Assembly (NCBI GenBank): GCA_045530865.1
Contig: JAZSCX010000044.1
Coordinates: 1-18,406, forward strand
DNA length: 18,406 bases
Reading direction: 5' to 3'
Source of the DNA: Avoscillospira sp045530865
Lineage (GTDB): Bacteria > Bacillota > Clostridia > Oscillospirales > Oscillospiraceae
Under the pieces are notes generated by a model that did not search any database, had not been told where the DNA came from, and saw only the letters and a program-made list of their open reading frames with translations. Made by a program: the position numbers and the translations under genes. Shown in pieces: positions 1 through 7,152 of this stretch; the first letter of the stretch is position 1, and the number at the start of each line of letters is the position of its first letter.

Positions 1-1
1 C

Positions 2-76
2 TATCGAAATTTCAAAATTGCCGAGTTCGATACAGAGAATGGACAACTGATACACCGCTCCATTGCGAGAATGTGA
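2..76 (+). CDS. 3' end of an unidentified gene cut by the left edge
   Basis: Frame 2 on the plus strand is open from the window edge and ends at a TGA at 74-76, giving the last 24 residues of a protein that ends FDTENGQLIHRSIARM. The residue composition looks like ordinary protein, but the piece is too short to assign to a family. It would converge on recG, which ends at 184 on the other strand. The 107 bases between them (77-183) hold no gene; 131-141 carries the reverse complement of TGTAGGGGCGA, which resembles the repeats at 6860 and 18087. The call rests only on an open frame, so it is tentative. Confidence 0.4.
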   Translation, partial: YRNFKIAEFDTENGQLIHRSIARM

Positions 77-183
77 GTTGTATACTATGTCCCTACACTG
101 GTGTATACCATGTTACACTTGACATGATAGTCGCCCCTACAGACTCTATCGGATATTTTTCAGAGTATAATAAGCTCTTTTCT

Positions 184-2232
184 TCAGTTGAAGATATTGG
201 TTTCTTCCCGGAAGAGATTTTGGATGCGGTACTGGAGTGCCGGGAAAGTCGGATCGTTTACATAATCCGGGTCAGACAGGATTTGCTCCGCAGCATTGCG
301 GGACTCCTTCAGAACATCCAGATCGGTGGTCAGGCTGGCGGCCCGGAACTGGGGCAGGCCATGCGGGCGGCTGCCGGAAAAGTCGCCGGGGGCCCGGAGC
401 TGCAGATCCTCTTCCGCGATTTTGAAACCGTCATTGGTTTTGCACAGCGCCTTCAGACGGGCCTGCGTTTCTGGATTTTTGTTGCTGGAGAACAGCACAC
501 AGTAGCTCTTATCCTGTCCGCGACCTACACGCCCCCGCAGCTGATGCAGCTGGCTCAGACCGAACCGGTCGGCATTTTCGATGACCATCAAGGTGGCATT
601 GGGGACGTCTACGCCCACTTCTATGACCGTGGTCGCCACCAGAATATCCAGCTCGTGCCGGGCAAACTTACCCATGATCCGGTCCTTTTCCGCACCCTTC
701 AGCTTGCCGTGGAGCAGTCCTACCCGCAGATCGGGGAAAATGACCTTCTGGAGGGTTTCTGCCCAGACTTCTGCCGATTTCAGGCTGTCCAGCTCGCTTT
801 CCTCCACAGCGGGGCAGACCACATAGACCTGATTGCCCGCCTCGGCGTGCTTGCGGATAAAGGCGTTGATGCGGCTGCGCATATTTTCTCCCACCAGAAA
901 GGTGTCGATGGTCTGCCGTCCGGGGGGACGCTCATCCAGAATGGACACATCCAGATCACCGTAGACGATCAGCGCAAGGGTTCTGGGAATGGGCGTGGCG
1001 GACATGACCAGCAGGTGGGGGCTTCTTCCTTTGGCGGACAGGGCTGCCCGCTGTGCCACACCGAAGCGGTGCTGCTCGTCGGCGATGACCAGATCCAGAT
1101 CCCGAAAGGCCACGTCGCCTGTCAGCAACGCATGGGTGCCGATGACCAGAGAAACTTCTCCGGAAAGCAGTTTTTCCTTGGTTTCCCGCTTTTCGGCGGC
1201 AGTCAAAGAGCCGGTCAGCAGGGCGCAGGTAATTCCAAAACCCGCAAACAGCTTTGACAGGGATTGGTAATGCTGCTCTGCCAGAATTTCCGTCGGCGCC
1301 ATAAAGGCAGCCTGATGACCGTTGCGGATGGTCATATAAGCCGCAGCAGCAGCCACCATGGTTTTGCCGCTGCCCACATCGCCCTGCAGCAGTCGGTTCA
1401 TGGGCGTGCCGCTGCCAAAATCGGCGGCGATCTCCCCAATGGCTCTCCGCTGCGCTCCGGTCAGGGAGAACAGAAGCGCGCCATAGAACTCTGTAAGGGA
1501 GGTTTTTTCATAGGGTGTGGTAAAGACCTGCGTCCGATGGTTCCGCATCAGCTGCAGACCGGCGGAAAACAGGTAAAACTCCTCAAAAACCAGTCGGGTT
1601 CTGGCCTTCTCCAGTGCATCCCAGTCGAGAGGATTGTGAATGGAGGCATAGGCCTCCTGAATGCTGCAAAGACCATACTTCGTCAGAATCGGTGCCGGAA
1701 GCAGCTCCGGCAAAGCGGACAGGCAGGCATCCATGGCTTGACGGATATATTTGGTCAGCAGATTATTGGAGATTCCCGCCGTCAGGTGATAGACCGGTAC
1801 AATGCGCCGGGTGGCGGTTCCGGGTAAATCTGCCCGCTCACAGACGGGATTCTGCATCTGGTAACCGGCGTAATCACCGGAGACAGTGCCGTAGAAAACA
1901 TAGGTCTCGCCGTATTTTAAGGAATCCGCCACGTAGGGCTGGTTGAAATAGACCAGATTGAGCTTTCCGGTCAGATCTGCCACCGTCAGCTTGGTCAGGC
2001 TCAGGCCCTTGCGGATATGAGAGGTCTGGGGTCCGCGGATGACGATGCCCTCAAAGCAGGCAGGCCGATCCACTTCCAGCTCGCAGATGGACACCAGCCG
2101 GGTGCGATCCTCATAGGTGCGGGGGAAGCAGGTGATCAGATCGTATACGGTTTCAATGCCAAGTCCCTGCAGCTGCTTTGCCCTGGAAGGCCCGATTCCC
2201 TGCAGAACCGTCACGGGGGAATGAAGATCCAT
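184..2232 (-). CDS. recG: ATP-dependent DNA helicase RecG
   Basis: RecG is a superfamily 2 DNA translocase that remodels stalled replication forks and branched recombination intermediates. The 682 residues match the usual length. The N-terminal wedge/OB region covers about residues 1-240. The helicase core follows: Walker A GDVGSGKT at 284-291, the DExH-type box DEQH at 385-388, motif III SATPIPRT at 411-418, VATTVIEVGVDVPNA at 532-546 and motif VI QLRGRVGRG at 564-572. The RecG-specific C-terminal segment with GSRPHGLPQF is at 620-629. The frame is open further upstream, but the ATG at 2232 is chosen because AAAGGAGGTGG lies just before it and because the extra 29 residues would run through the promoter and palindrome. 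It lies 93 bases downstream of citrate synthase on the same strand and has its own sigma-A promoter. No clear terminator is seen after it. Confidence 0.97.
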   Translation of the reverse strand: MDLHSPVTVLQGIGPSRAKQLQGLGIETVYDLITCFPRTYEDRTRLVSICELEVDRPACFEGIVIRGPQTSHIRKGLSLTKLTVADLTGKLNLVYFNQPYVADSLKYGETYVFYGTVSGDYAGYQMQNPVCERADLPGTATRRIVPVYHLTAGISNNLLTKYIRQAMDACLSALPELLPAPILTKYGLCSIQEAYASIHNPLDWDALEKARTRLVFEEFYLFSAGLQLMRNHRTQVFTTPYEKTSLTEFYGALLFSLTGAQRRAIGEIAADFGSGTPMNRLLQGDVGSGKTMVAAAAAYMTIRNGHQAAFMAPTEILAEQHYQSLSKLFAGFGITCALLTGSLTAAEKRETKEKLLSGEVSLVIGTHALLTGDVAFRDLDLVIADEQHRFGVAQRAALSAKGRSPHLLVMSATPIPRTLALIVYGDLDVSILDERPPGRQTIDTFLVGENMRSRINAFIRKHAEAGNQVYVVCPAVEESELDSLKSAEVWAETLQKVIFPDLRVGLLHGKLKGAEKDRIMGKFARHELDILVATTVIEVGVDVPNATLMVIENADRFGLSQLHQLRGRVGRGQDKSYCVLFSSNKNPETQARLKALCKTNDGFKIAEEDLQLRAPGDFSGSRPHGLPQFRAASLTTDLDVLKESRNAAEQILSDPDYVNDPTFPALQYRIQNLFREETNIFN

Positions 2233-2254
2233 ATGCCCACCTCCTTTTGTTGTT

Positions 2255-2283
2255 ATTATAGCAGAAAAATCTGTAATCAGCAA
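2255..2283 (-). promoter_or_regulatory. sigma-A promoter of recG
   Basis: Read on the minus strand: -35 TTGCTG (2278-2283), a 17-bp spacer, and a perfect -10 TATAAT (2255-2260). The transcript would start near 2248, leaving a leader of about 15 nt that is mostly the ribosome binding site. This makes recG independent of the citrate synthase gene upstream. Confidence 0.75.
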
Positions 2284-2284
2284 G

Positions 2285-2312
2285 CATCCCCCTGCCCATG
2301 GGCAGGGGGATG
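2285..2312. terminator. Perfect 28-nt palindrome between citrate synthase and recG
   Basis: The two 14-nt halves (2285-2298 and 2299-2312) are exact reverse complements with no spacer; the core is CTGCCCATGGGCAG flanked by C5/G5. It lies 13 nt after the citrate synthase stop and 1 nt before the recG -35. As RNA it would form a very stable GC-rich hairpin and could end the citrate synthase transcript. However, on the minus strand the next T-run is about 17 nt further on, so it is not a textbook terminator. A dimeric operator for recG is the alternative. Confidence 0.55.
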
Positions 2313-2325
2313 TGAACATCAGGGA

Positions 2326-3681
2326 TCAGCGGTCTGCCATCTCCACATAGGGAACCTTCAGCGCTTTTGCGCGGTAGGCGGGGCGGTGGATCCGGTTGCA
2401 GGTCAGGACTTCCTCCATGCGGTTGGCGCACCAGCCGGAAATTCTGGCGATGGCAAACAGCGGGGTAAACAGATCGGAGGGAATATTCAGGAAATCGTAG
2501 ATCAGGCCGGAGTACATATCCACATTGGCGCAGATAGGCAGCTCCAGATTTTTCAGCTTGGTGATCAGGGGAATACCGCACTTCTCGATCTTCATCATCA
2601 GCTCCAGATCTTCCTTATGACCGGTTTTCTCTGCCACTTCCAGAGAATACTTCTTGATCAGCTCACAGCGGGGATCGGAAACGGTATAGACCGCGTGACC
2701 CAGACCGTAGATCTTGCCGGAGCCGTCATTGGCCTGCCCGCGGAGAATCTTGGCAAGGTAGGCGCTGATTTCATCTTCATCCTCGGGATCGTGGATATGC
2801 TCCTTGATGTTGCGGAACATCTGCATGACCTTGGCGTTGGCACCGCCATGGAGCGGGCCCTTCAGGGAACCCACGGCACCGGCAATGGCGCTGTAGGTAT
2901 CGGTGTTGCTGGAGGACATGGCGCGGCAGACATAGGTGGAGTTGTTGCCGCCGCCGTGCTCGGCATGGATCATCAGCATCAGATCCAGCAGATGGGCTTC
3001 CTCTGCCGTGAATTTCTTATCCTGCCGCAGCATCCGCAGGAAGTCCTCCGCCACGGAGAGCTTCGGCTTGGCATTGTGGATATAGAGGGATTTTCCGTCA
3101 AAGTAGTGGCGCTTGGCAGCGTAGCCGTTGGCCACGATGGTGGGGAAGCGGGCTATCAGCTCAATGGACTGCCGCATGAGGTTTTCCGCCGACAGATCAT
3201 CGGGACGGTCATCATAGGAATAGAGCGTCAGGACACTGCGGGAGAGCTTATTCATAATGTCGCGGCTGGGATTGCGGAGGATGGTATCCTCCACGAAGCC
3301 GGGAGGCAGCTGCCGGGCCTGGGCCAGCATTTCTTCAAATTCCGCCAGCTCTGCCTGATTGGGCAGACGGCCTGCCAGCAGCAGGAACACCACCTCCGTA
3401 AAGCCGAAGGTATTGTTCTTGCGGTGGGATTCCACGATATCCTCCAGACTGATGCCGCGATAATAGAGCTTACCGGGCATGGGGCGGCGTTCGCCTTCTT
3501 CCATATAATATCCCTGCACACTGCCGATGCTGGTGGTGCCGATGAGCACGCCGGTGCCGTCGGCATTTCGCAGGCCGCGATGGATGTTGGGGTCTGCCAG
3601 ATCTTTGGACTTGACAGTGTACTGGTCAGCCATGATGGACTTCAGACGGAGCATATAATCCTGCGTGTAAGATGTGATCAT
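2326..3681 (-). CDS. gltA: Citrate synthase
   Basis: Condenses acetyl-CoA with oxaloacetate to citrate in the cytoplasm; in an anaerobe this usually feeds 2-oxoglutarate and glutamate synthesis. The 451-residue protein keeps the catalytic residues of the family: His278 in GPLHGGANA, His329 in GLGHAVYTVSDPR and Asp388 in CANVDMYSG. The segment MIHAEHGGGNNST (237-249) matches the conserved helix and loop before the active site. The start at 3681 is preceded by GGGGAGG at good spacing; the frame is open 26 codons further up, but that stretch contains the promoter. It is divergent from the glycerol-1-phosphate dehydrogenase gene. No aconitase or isocitrate dehydrogenase gene is in view. A 2-methylcitrate synthase activity cannot be excluded from sequence alone. 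Confidence 0.93.
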   Translation of the reverse strand: MITSYTQDYMLRLKSIMADQYTVKSKDLADPNIHRGLRNADGTGVLIGTTSIGSVQGYYMEEGERRPMPGKLYYRGISLEDIVESHRKNNTFGFTEVVFLLLAGRLPNQAELAEFEEMLAQARQLPPGFVEDTILRNPSRDIMNKLSRSVLTLYSYDDRPDDLSAENLMRQSIELIARFPTIVANGYAAKRHYFDGKSLYIHNAKPKLSVAEDFLRMLRQDKKFTAEEAHLLDLMLMIHAEHGGGNNSTYVCRAMSSSNTDTYSAIAGAVGSLKGPLHGGANAKVMQMFRNIKEHIHDPEDEDEISAYLAKILRGQANDGSGKIYGLGHAVYTVSDPRCELIKKYSLEVAEKTGHKEDLELMMKIEKCGIPLITKLKNLELPICANVDMYSGLIYDFLNIPSDLFTPLFAIARISGWCANRMEEVLTCNRIHRPAYRAKALKVPYVEMADR

Positions 3682-3718
3682 AATGGAATCCTCCCCGGGT
3701 AATGCGTTCTTGGATGCT

Positions 3719-3747
3719 ATCTTACACAAGCCAGGACAAAAATGCAA
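3719..3747 (-). promoter_or_regulatory. sigma-A promoter of citrate synthase
   Basis: On the minus strand: -35 TTGCAT (3742-3747), 17-bp spacer, -10 TAAGAT (3719-3724). The start point would be near 3712, about 30 nt before the ATG. It is the left-facing half of the divergent control region between 3681 and 3934. Confidence 0.65.
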
Positions 3748-3878
3748 GTAGAAAAACAAGAAAATTCATAAATTCTAAGAAAATGATGAAAATGTTTGGA
3801 ACGACTCAGGAATGAATGCATGAAACATATAAATAACTTGCAAATTAGAAAAGGCTATTGATAATTCTGCAATCTGTC

Positions 3879-3907
3879 TTGCAGGCGCGTGGGGAATATG
3901 ATATGGT
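3879..3907 (+). promoter_or_regulatory. Probable promoter of the glycerol-1-phosphate dehydrogenase gene
   Basis: TTGCAG (3879-3884), 17-bp spacer, TATGGT (3902-3907), just ahead of the ribosome binding site. The -10 is imperfect. A second possible pair lies upstream (TTGCAA at 3838-3843 with TAATTC at 3862-3867), so the exact start is uncertain. Confidence 0.45.
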
Positions 3908-3933
3908 ATATGGGTTGAAAGGAGTGGATCCAA

Positions 3934-5184
3934 ATGATGGATTTTCATAAATTGATCGATTCTTACAAAAACTGCACCTGTGGTCTGGAGCATCGCTGTG
4001 AGATCCGGGATATCCGCGTGGGCAGCGGTCTGGTGCATCAGGTGGGCAGCATTCTGCGGGAGAACGGATTTCCCGAAAAAATCCTGTTGGTAGCAGATAA
4101 GACCACCCTGCAGGCTGCCGAAGGCATACTGGAAAGTCTGGAAGGCTTTTCCGTGACCACTCAAATCTATGATACGCTGCGGGTGGCTACCATGGACGAT
4201 GTGCGTCTGGTGGAAAGCTGCTTTGACCGGGTAGACGGCGTGCTGGCCGTGGGCACCGGCTCCGTGCATGATCCTTGCCGACTGGCCTGCGCCAGACAGA
4301 ACAAGCCTCTGTGCCTGTTCGGTACGGCCCCCAGTATGGACGGCTTTGCCTCCTACAGTGCGCCCATCGTGGACGGAAACTTCAAAACCACCCATCCCGC
4401 CAAGTGCCCGGAGATCATCATTGCCGATACGAAAATTCTGGCAGCTGCTCCGGTGGCGCTGAAGGCTGCCGGTTTCGGTGATATGGTCAGCAAATACATT
4501 GCCCTCATCGATTGGCAGGTATCGCATCTGCTGACCGGGGAACACTATTGTGAAAAGGTGGCGGCTCTGACACGGGAGGCCGTGGACCGTCTCATGTCCA
4601 TGGCGGATCAGATCACCCTGCAGGATGAGGAAGCCGCAGGCGCCGTGTTTGAATCCCTGATCATGACCGGCATTGCCATGAGCTTCACCCTGACTTCCCG
4701 TCCCGGGTCCGGAACGGAGCATATCATGGCCCATTACTGGGAATGCATGGAGCTGCTGGAGGGAAAAGTCCCCAATTACCATGGCGAGGATGTGGGTGTT
4801 GCCACGCTGATCATGCTGGAATACTACAACCGTCTGGCAGAGCATCCCACTGTCAAAGCCCGAAAAGAGGTCAATAACTGGGCGGATATCTATGGGTCCT
4901 ACGGTGCGCTGGCAGAGGATGTCCGCAAGCTCAATACGCCCGATACCATCACCGACCCCATTGATCCTGCGGATGTGGAACGGCTGTGGCCGGAGATCGT
5001 CCGGATCATCCGTTCCGTGCCGGATTACGAAACCTGTCTGCAGGCCATGAAGAAAGCAGGCTGCAAGACCACCATTGCAGAGATCGGCAAGGATCCGGCG
5101 TTTGTGGCAAAGAGCTTCCGCTATCATCCCTATATGCGGCGGCGGCTGTCTCTGCGCCGGGTTGCCAATCTGCTGGCTGAATGA
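3934..5184 (+). CDS. egsA: sn-glycerol-1-phosphate dehydrogenase (AraM/EgsA family)
   Basis: Member of the iron-containing alcohol dehydrogenase superfamily that reduces dihydroxyacetone phosphate to sn-glycerol-1-phosphate with NAD(P)H, the archaeal-type lipid backbone stereoisomer. The 416 residues show the nucleotide-binding GTGSVHD (107-113), the family block TAPSMDGFAS (131-140), IIIADTKILAAAP (161-173), and the expected metal ligands Asp183 (GFGDMVSKY), His263 (SGTEHIMAHYW) and His283 (NYHGEDVGVAT). Two ATGs stand side by side; the first (3934) is preferred because AAAGGAG at 3918-3924 is 9 nt away. B. subtilis AraM is the characterised bacterial example and works with the prenyltransferase PcrB, but no pcrB-like gene is in this window. 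The HtrA gene follows after 101 bases on the same strand. Confidence 0.9.
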   Translation: MMDFHKLIDSYKNCTCGLEHRCEIRDIRVGSGLVHQVGSILRENGFPEKILLVADKTTLQAAEGILESLEGFSVTTQIYDTLRVATMDDVRLVESCFDRVDGVLAVGTGSVHDPCRLACARQNKPLCLFGTAPSMDGFASYSAPIVDGNFKTTHPAKCPEIIIADTKILAAAPVALKAAGFGDMVSKYIALIDWQVSHLLTGEHYCEKVAALTREAVDRLMSMADQITLQDEEAAGAVFESLIMTGIAMSFTLTSRPGSGTEHIMAHYWECMELLEGKVPNYHGEDVGVATLIMLEYYNRLAEHPTVKARKEVNNWADIYGSYGALAEDVRKLNTPDTITDPIDPADVERLWPEIVRIIRSVPDYETCLQAMKKAGCKTTIAEIGKDPAFVAKSFRYHPYMRRRLSLRRVANLLAE

Positions 5185-5209
5185 TTTTTCAGCGGATATT
5201 TAAAAAGTG

Positions 5210-5239
5210 TTCGAACTATGGTCATAATTCCGACATAAT
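5210..5239 (+). promoter_or_regulatory. Possible promoter of the HtrA gene
   Basis: TTCGAA (5210-5215), 18-bp spacer, CATAAT (5234-5239), within the AT-rich gap between egsA and htrA. Neither box is perfect. Read-through from egsA is equally possible because no terminator hairpin is seen in the gap. Confidence 0.3.
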
Positions 5240-5285
5240 TACAGATTAAGATAAGCCCAGAAATTGAAAAAAGGAGCGATTCCGA

Positions 5286-6758
5286 ATGGATGAAAACAAC
5301 TCCATGAACTATGAATTCCAGCCGGCAGAAGAACCGGCGCAGAACAGTCAAAGCAGTACCGGCTATTATCAGCCCTTTGATCCCGAGAAATTCCGGCAGC
5401 AGGAACAGCAGCGCGCCTACAGCTACCAGACTGCTCCGCCGCCTCAGAAAAAGCCAAAGAAGGATCGCACCGTGCTGAAGATCGTGGCTTTGGTTGCAGT
5501 GGTTGCCATTCTGGGCAGTGTGGGCGGAGCCTTGCTGACCCGGGCTATTGACGCAATCAATGATCCTGTCGAAGAGCCCACGCCGCAGATACAGCAGCAG
5601 GAAGAGGAACCCAAGCCCCAGTACGAAACGGAAAAGCATCAGCTGCCGGAAAAACTGGGCAGCTATGACACCGGCAAGAGCCTGACCACCGTGGAGGTAT
5701 ATGAGCTGACGGTGAATTCCGTGGTGGGCATCCGGACGGAAGCTACTGTCAACGTGTTTGGTCAGGAGGCGGTTTCCGCCAGCGCCGGTTCCGGTTTTAT
5801 CCTCAGCGCAGACGGCTATGTGATCACCAATGCCCATGTGGTCAGCGGTGCGGAGACCATCTGGGTCGATATGTTCAACGATGAAAGCTACAAGGCCGAG
5901 CTGGTAGGCTCCGACAGCAGCTTTGATATTGCGGTGCTGAAGATCGAAGCAGGGGATCTGCAGCCCGTTTCCGTGGGCGATTCTTCCAGGCTGAAGGTCG
6001 GCGAAGGTGTGGTTGCCATCGGCAATCCTCTCGGCGAACTGACCTTTACCATGACCAACGGCATCCTTTCGGCACTGGACCGGGAGATCAACACCGACGG
6101 CAATCCCCAGAATATGCTGCAGACCAACGCTGCCATCAACTCCGGCAACTCCGGCGGTCCCCTGTTTGATATGGACGGCAATGTGATCGGTGTGACCACT
6201 GCCAAGTATTCCGGTTCCTCCACCTCCGGCGCCACCATCGAAGGCCTCGGCTTTGCCATTCCCATCAATACGGCGCTGAAGGTGGCCTACGATCTGGCAG
6301 AATACGGCTATGTCCGCGGTCAGGCATTCCTCGGCGTCACAGTCTCCACGCTGGATTCCAAGACGGCCGCCTACTACAGTCTGCCGGTGGGCCCCCGTGT
6401 AGAGCAGATCAACGAAGGCTCCTGCGCGGAAAAGGCCGGACTGCAGGTGGGTGATATCATCATCGAGTTCAACGGTGTGGAAACGGCCACCCATCCGGAG
6501 CTGCTGGCCGCACTGAAGAAGGTGCAGGCCGGTGACACGGTGGATATGAAGATCTACCGCGCCGGTGCGGAACTGGATCTGACGGTCACGCTGGACGAAA
6601 GACCCCGGGAGGAAGACGTGGAGAAACAGGTGGAGGACGCCCAGAAGCAGCAGGAACAGCAGGAACCTAATACCTGGAGCGAGGTTGTGCCCGCACCGGA
6701 TGACGAGAAAGAGAACCCGTATTATTTCTATGAATTCCCCTTCGGTTTTGGTAACTGA
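5286..6758 (+). CDS. htrA: HtrA/DegP-family serine protease with PDZ domain, membrane-anchored
   Basis: Extracytoplasmic quality-control protease of the S1C family. Order of parts in 490 residues: a charged, Gln/Pro-rich cytoplasmic head (1-60) ending in KKPKKD; one membrane segment (about 63-86) acting as an uncleaved anchor; an acidic Gln-rich linker (92-125); a trypsin-like domain (about 135-335) with the full triad His184 (TNAHVV), Asp214 (SFDIAVLKI) and Ser289 (GNSGGPL); one PDZ domain (about 345-437) with AGLQVGDIIIEFNG; then a charged Gln/Glu tail. The tail ends in a run of aromatics, YYFYEFPFGFGN. AAGGAG at 5271-5276 supports the ATG at 5286. The layout is that of Gram-positive HtrA proteins, not of periplasmic DegP, which has two PDZ domains and a cleaved signal. 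A strong terminator follows 3 nt after the stop. Confidence 0.93.
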   Translation: MDENNSMNYEFQPAEEPAQNSQSSTGYYQPFDPEKFRQQEQQRAYSYQTAPPPQKKPKKDRTVLKIVALVAVVAILGSVGGALLTRAIDAINDPVEEPTPQIQQQEEEPKPQYETEKHQLPEKLGSYDTGKSLTTVEVYELTVNSVVGIRTEATVNVFGQEAVSASAGSGFILSADGYVITNAHVVSGAETIWVDMFNDESYKAELVGSDSSFDIAVLKIEAGDLQPVSVGDSSRLKVGEGVVAIGNPLGELTFTMTNGILSALDREINTDGNPQNMLQTNAAINSGNSGGPLFDMDGNVIGVTTAKYSGSSTSGATIEGLGFAIPINTALKVAYDLAEYGYVRGQAFLGVTVSTLDSKTAAYYSLPVGPRVEQINEGSCAEKAGLQVGDIIIEFNGVETATHPELLAALKKVQAGDTVDMKIYRAGAELDLTVTLDERPREEDVEKQVEDAQKQQEQQEPNTWSEVVPAPDDEKENPYYFYEFPFGFGN

Positions 6759-6761
6759 TCA

Positions 6762-6799
6762 AAACATGGCTGCTCTGCAATGGCAGGGCAGCCATGTTT
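6762..6799 (+). terminator. Terminator of htrA
   Basis: AAACATGGCTGC (6762-6773) pairs with GCAGCCATGTTT (6788-6799). The helix continues inward through a T-G wobble and CTGC/GCAG to an AATG loop, so the stem has about 17 pairs. It begins 3 nt after the htrA stop. A-rich and T-rich flanks suggest it could work in both directions. Confidence 0.8.
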
Positions 6800-6800
6800 C

Positions 6801-6900
6801 AATTGACAATGGAAAATGGTGGTGTCGGCTCCGCCGCCGGATTGCATTATGGGGCATGCCGTAGGGCGGCCAGACCCCTGGCCGCCGCCACATAACCACC
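6801..6900. repeat. Repeat-bearing spacer: ATTGACAATGG motif plus 27-nt GC hairpin
   Basis: The spacer opens with AATTGACAATGGA (6801-6813), a motif also seen at 12431-12450 and partly at 14427-14438. At 6860-6886 it holds a 27-nt unit in which GGCGGCCAG (6865-6873) pairs with CTGGCCGCC (6878-6886) around an ACCC loop. The same 27 nt occur at 18136-18162 with a single C-to-T change. TGGTGG near 6817 and CCACCA near 6896 form rough outer inverted ends. No open frame is supported. It resembles the non-coding palindromic repeats common in Oscillospiraceae gaps. Confidence 0.65.
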
Positions 6901-6926
6901 AATTCCTATAATCGATAAATATGTAC

Positions 6927-6954
6927 TTGATTTTTTTGAAAAATACAGTACAAT
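6927..6954 (+). promoter_or_regulatory. sigma-A promoter of the folate unit
   Basis: TTGATT (6927-6932), 16-bp T-rich spacer, TACAAT (6949-6954). The expected start near 6961 lies immediately before the riboswitch, so the transcript begins with the aptamer. Confidence 0.7.
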
Positions 6955-6965
6955 GAATGTGCATA

Positions 6966-7066
6966 CAGTAGGGAGTAGAGATCAGCGCGTCAAGTACCGG
7001 TTGGATGGGAGGTTGCCGCCGGGCGAAGGAACGTGTTCCGCGATGCTGGTTTCGCAACCGCCTAAG
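6966..7066 (+). promoter_or_regulatory. Tetrahydrofolate (THF-I) riboswitch aptamer
   Basis: Senses reduced folate in the nascent mRNA. The sequence shows the family hallmarks in order: GGGAGTAGA, GCGTCAAGT, GGATGGGA and CGAAGGAACGTGTTCCGCG. P1 can form from TAGG (6969-6972) with CCTA (7061-7064). P2 forms from GAGATCAGC (6978-6986) with GCTGGTTTC (7045-7053), nine pairs including two G-U. P3 uses CCGG with CCGG around the conserved loop. The long-range pseudoknot pairs GGTTGC (7011-7016) exactly with GCAACC (7054-7059). The gene downstream encodes the folate transporter FolT, the classic target of this class. Ligand choice is inferred from the fold and context. Confidence 0.9.
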
Positions 7067-7125
7067 CAAGATGCTCAGCTGATCTTTGAGCGTTGTATGC
7101 TTTACATAGAAATACGGAACAACCT

Positions 7126-7152
7126 CCTCCAAATTCGATTGGAGGCTTTTTT
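7126..7152 (+). terminator. Riboswitch expression platform: terminator that also contains the folT ribosome binding site
   Basis: CCTCCAA (7126-7132) pairs with TTGGAGG (7139-7145) around a 6-nt loop, followed by C and six T (7147-7152), directly ahead of the folT ATG at 7153. The 3' half of the stem, GGAGG, is the only Shine-Dalgarno for folT, and the T-run forms the spacer to the start codon. The hairpin would therefore stop transcription and also hide the ribosome site. Confidence 0.85.

Noticed and set aside
73..1257. 394-codon plus-strand open frame opposite recG
   Set aside because: It overlaps the RecG helicase motifs on the other strand and has no domain of its own.
2233..2319. Longer N-terminus for RecG (29 more residues)
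   Set aside because: It would run through the promoter and palindrome, and the strong ribosome site points to 2232.
2017..3702. 561-codon open frame on the plus strand opposite citrate synthase and the start of recG
   Set aside because: Mirror of GC-biased codons on the other strand; no family motif, no ribosome site, and the minus-strand genes have full catalytic motifs.
5130..6494. 454-codon minus-strand open frame opposite htrA; similar long frames opposite egsA (3775-5127) and folC (7771-9075)
   Set aside because: Same codon-mirror effect; the plus-strand genes carry complete motifs, and the minus frames do not.
7093..7152. Longer N-terminus for FolT (20 more residues)
   Set aside because: It would be encoded by the terminator and leader; GGAGG serves the ATG at 7153.
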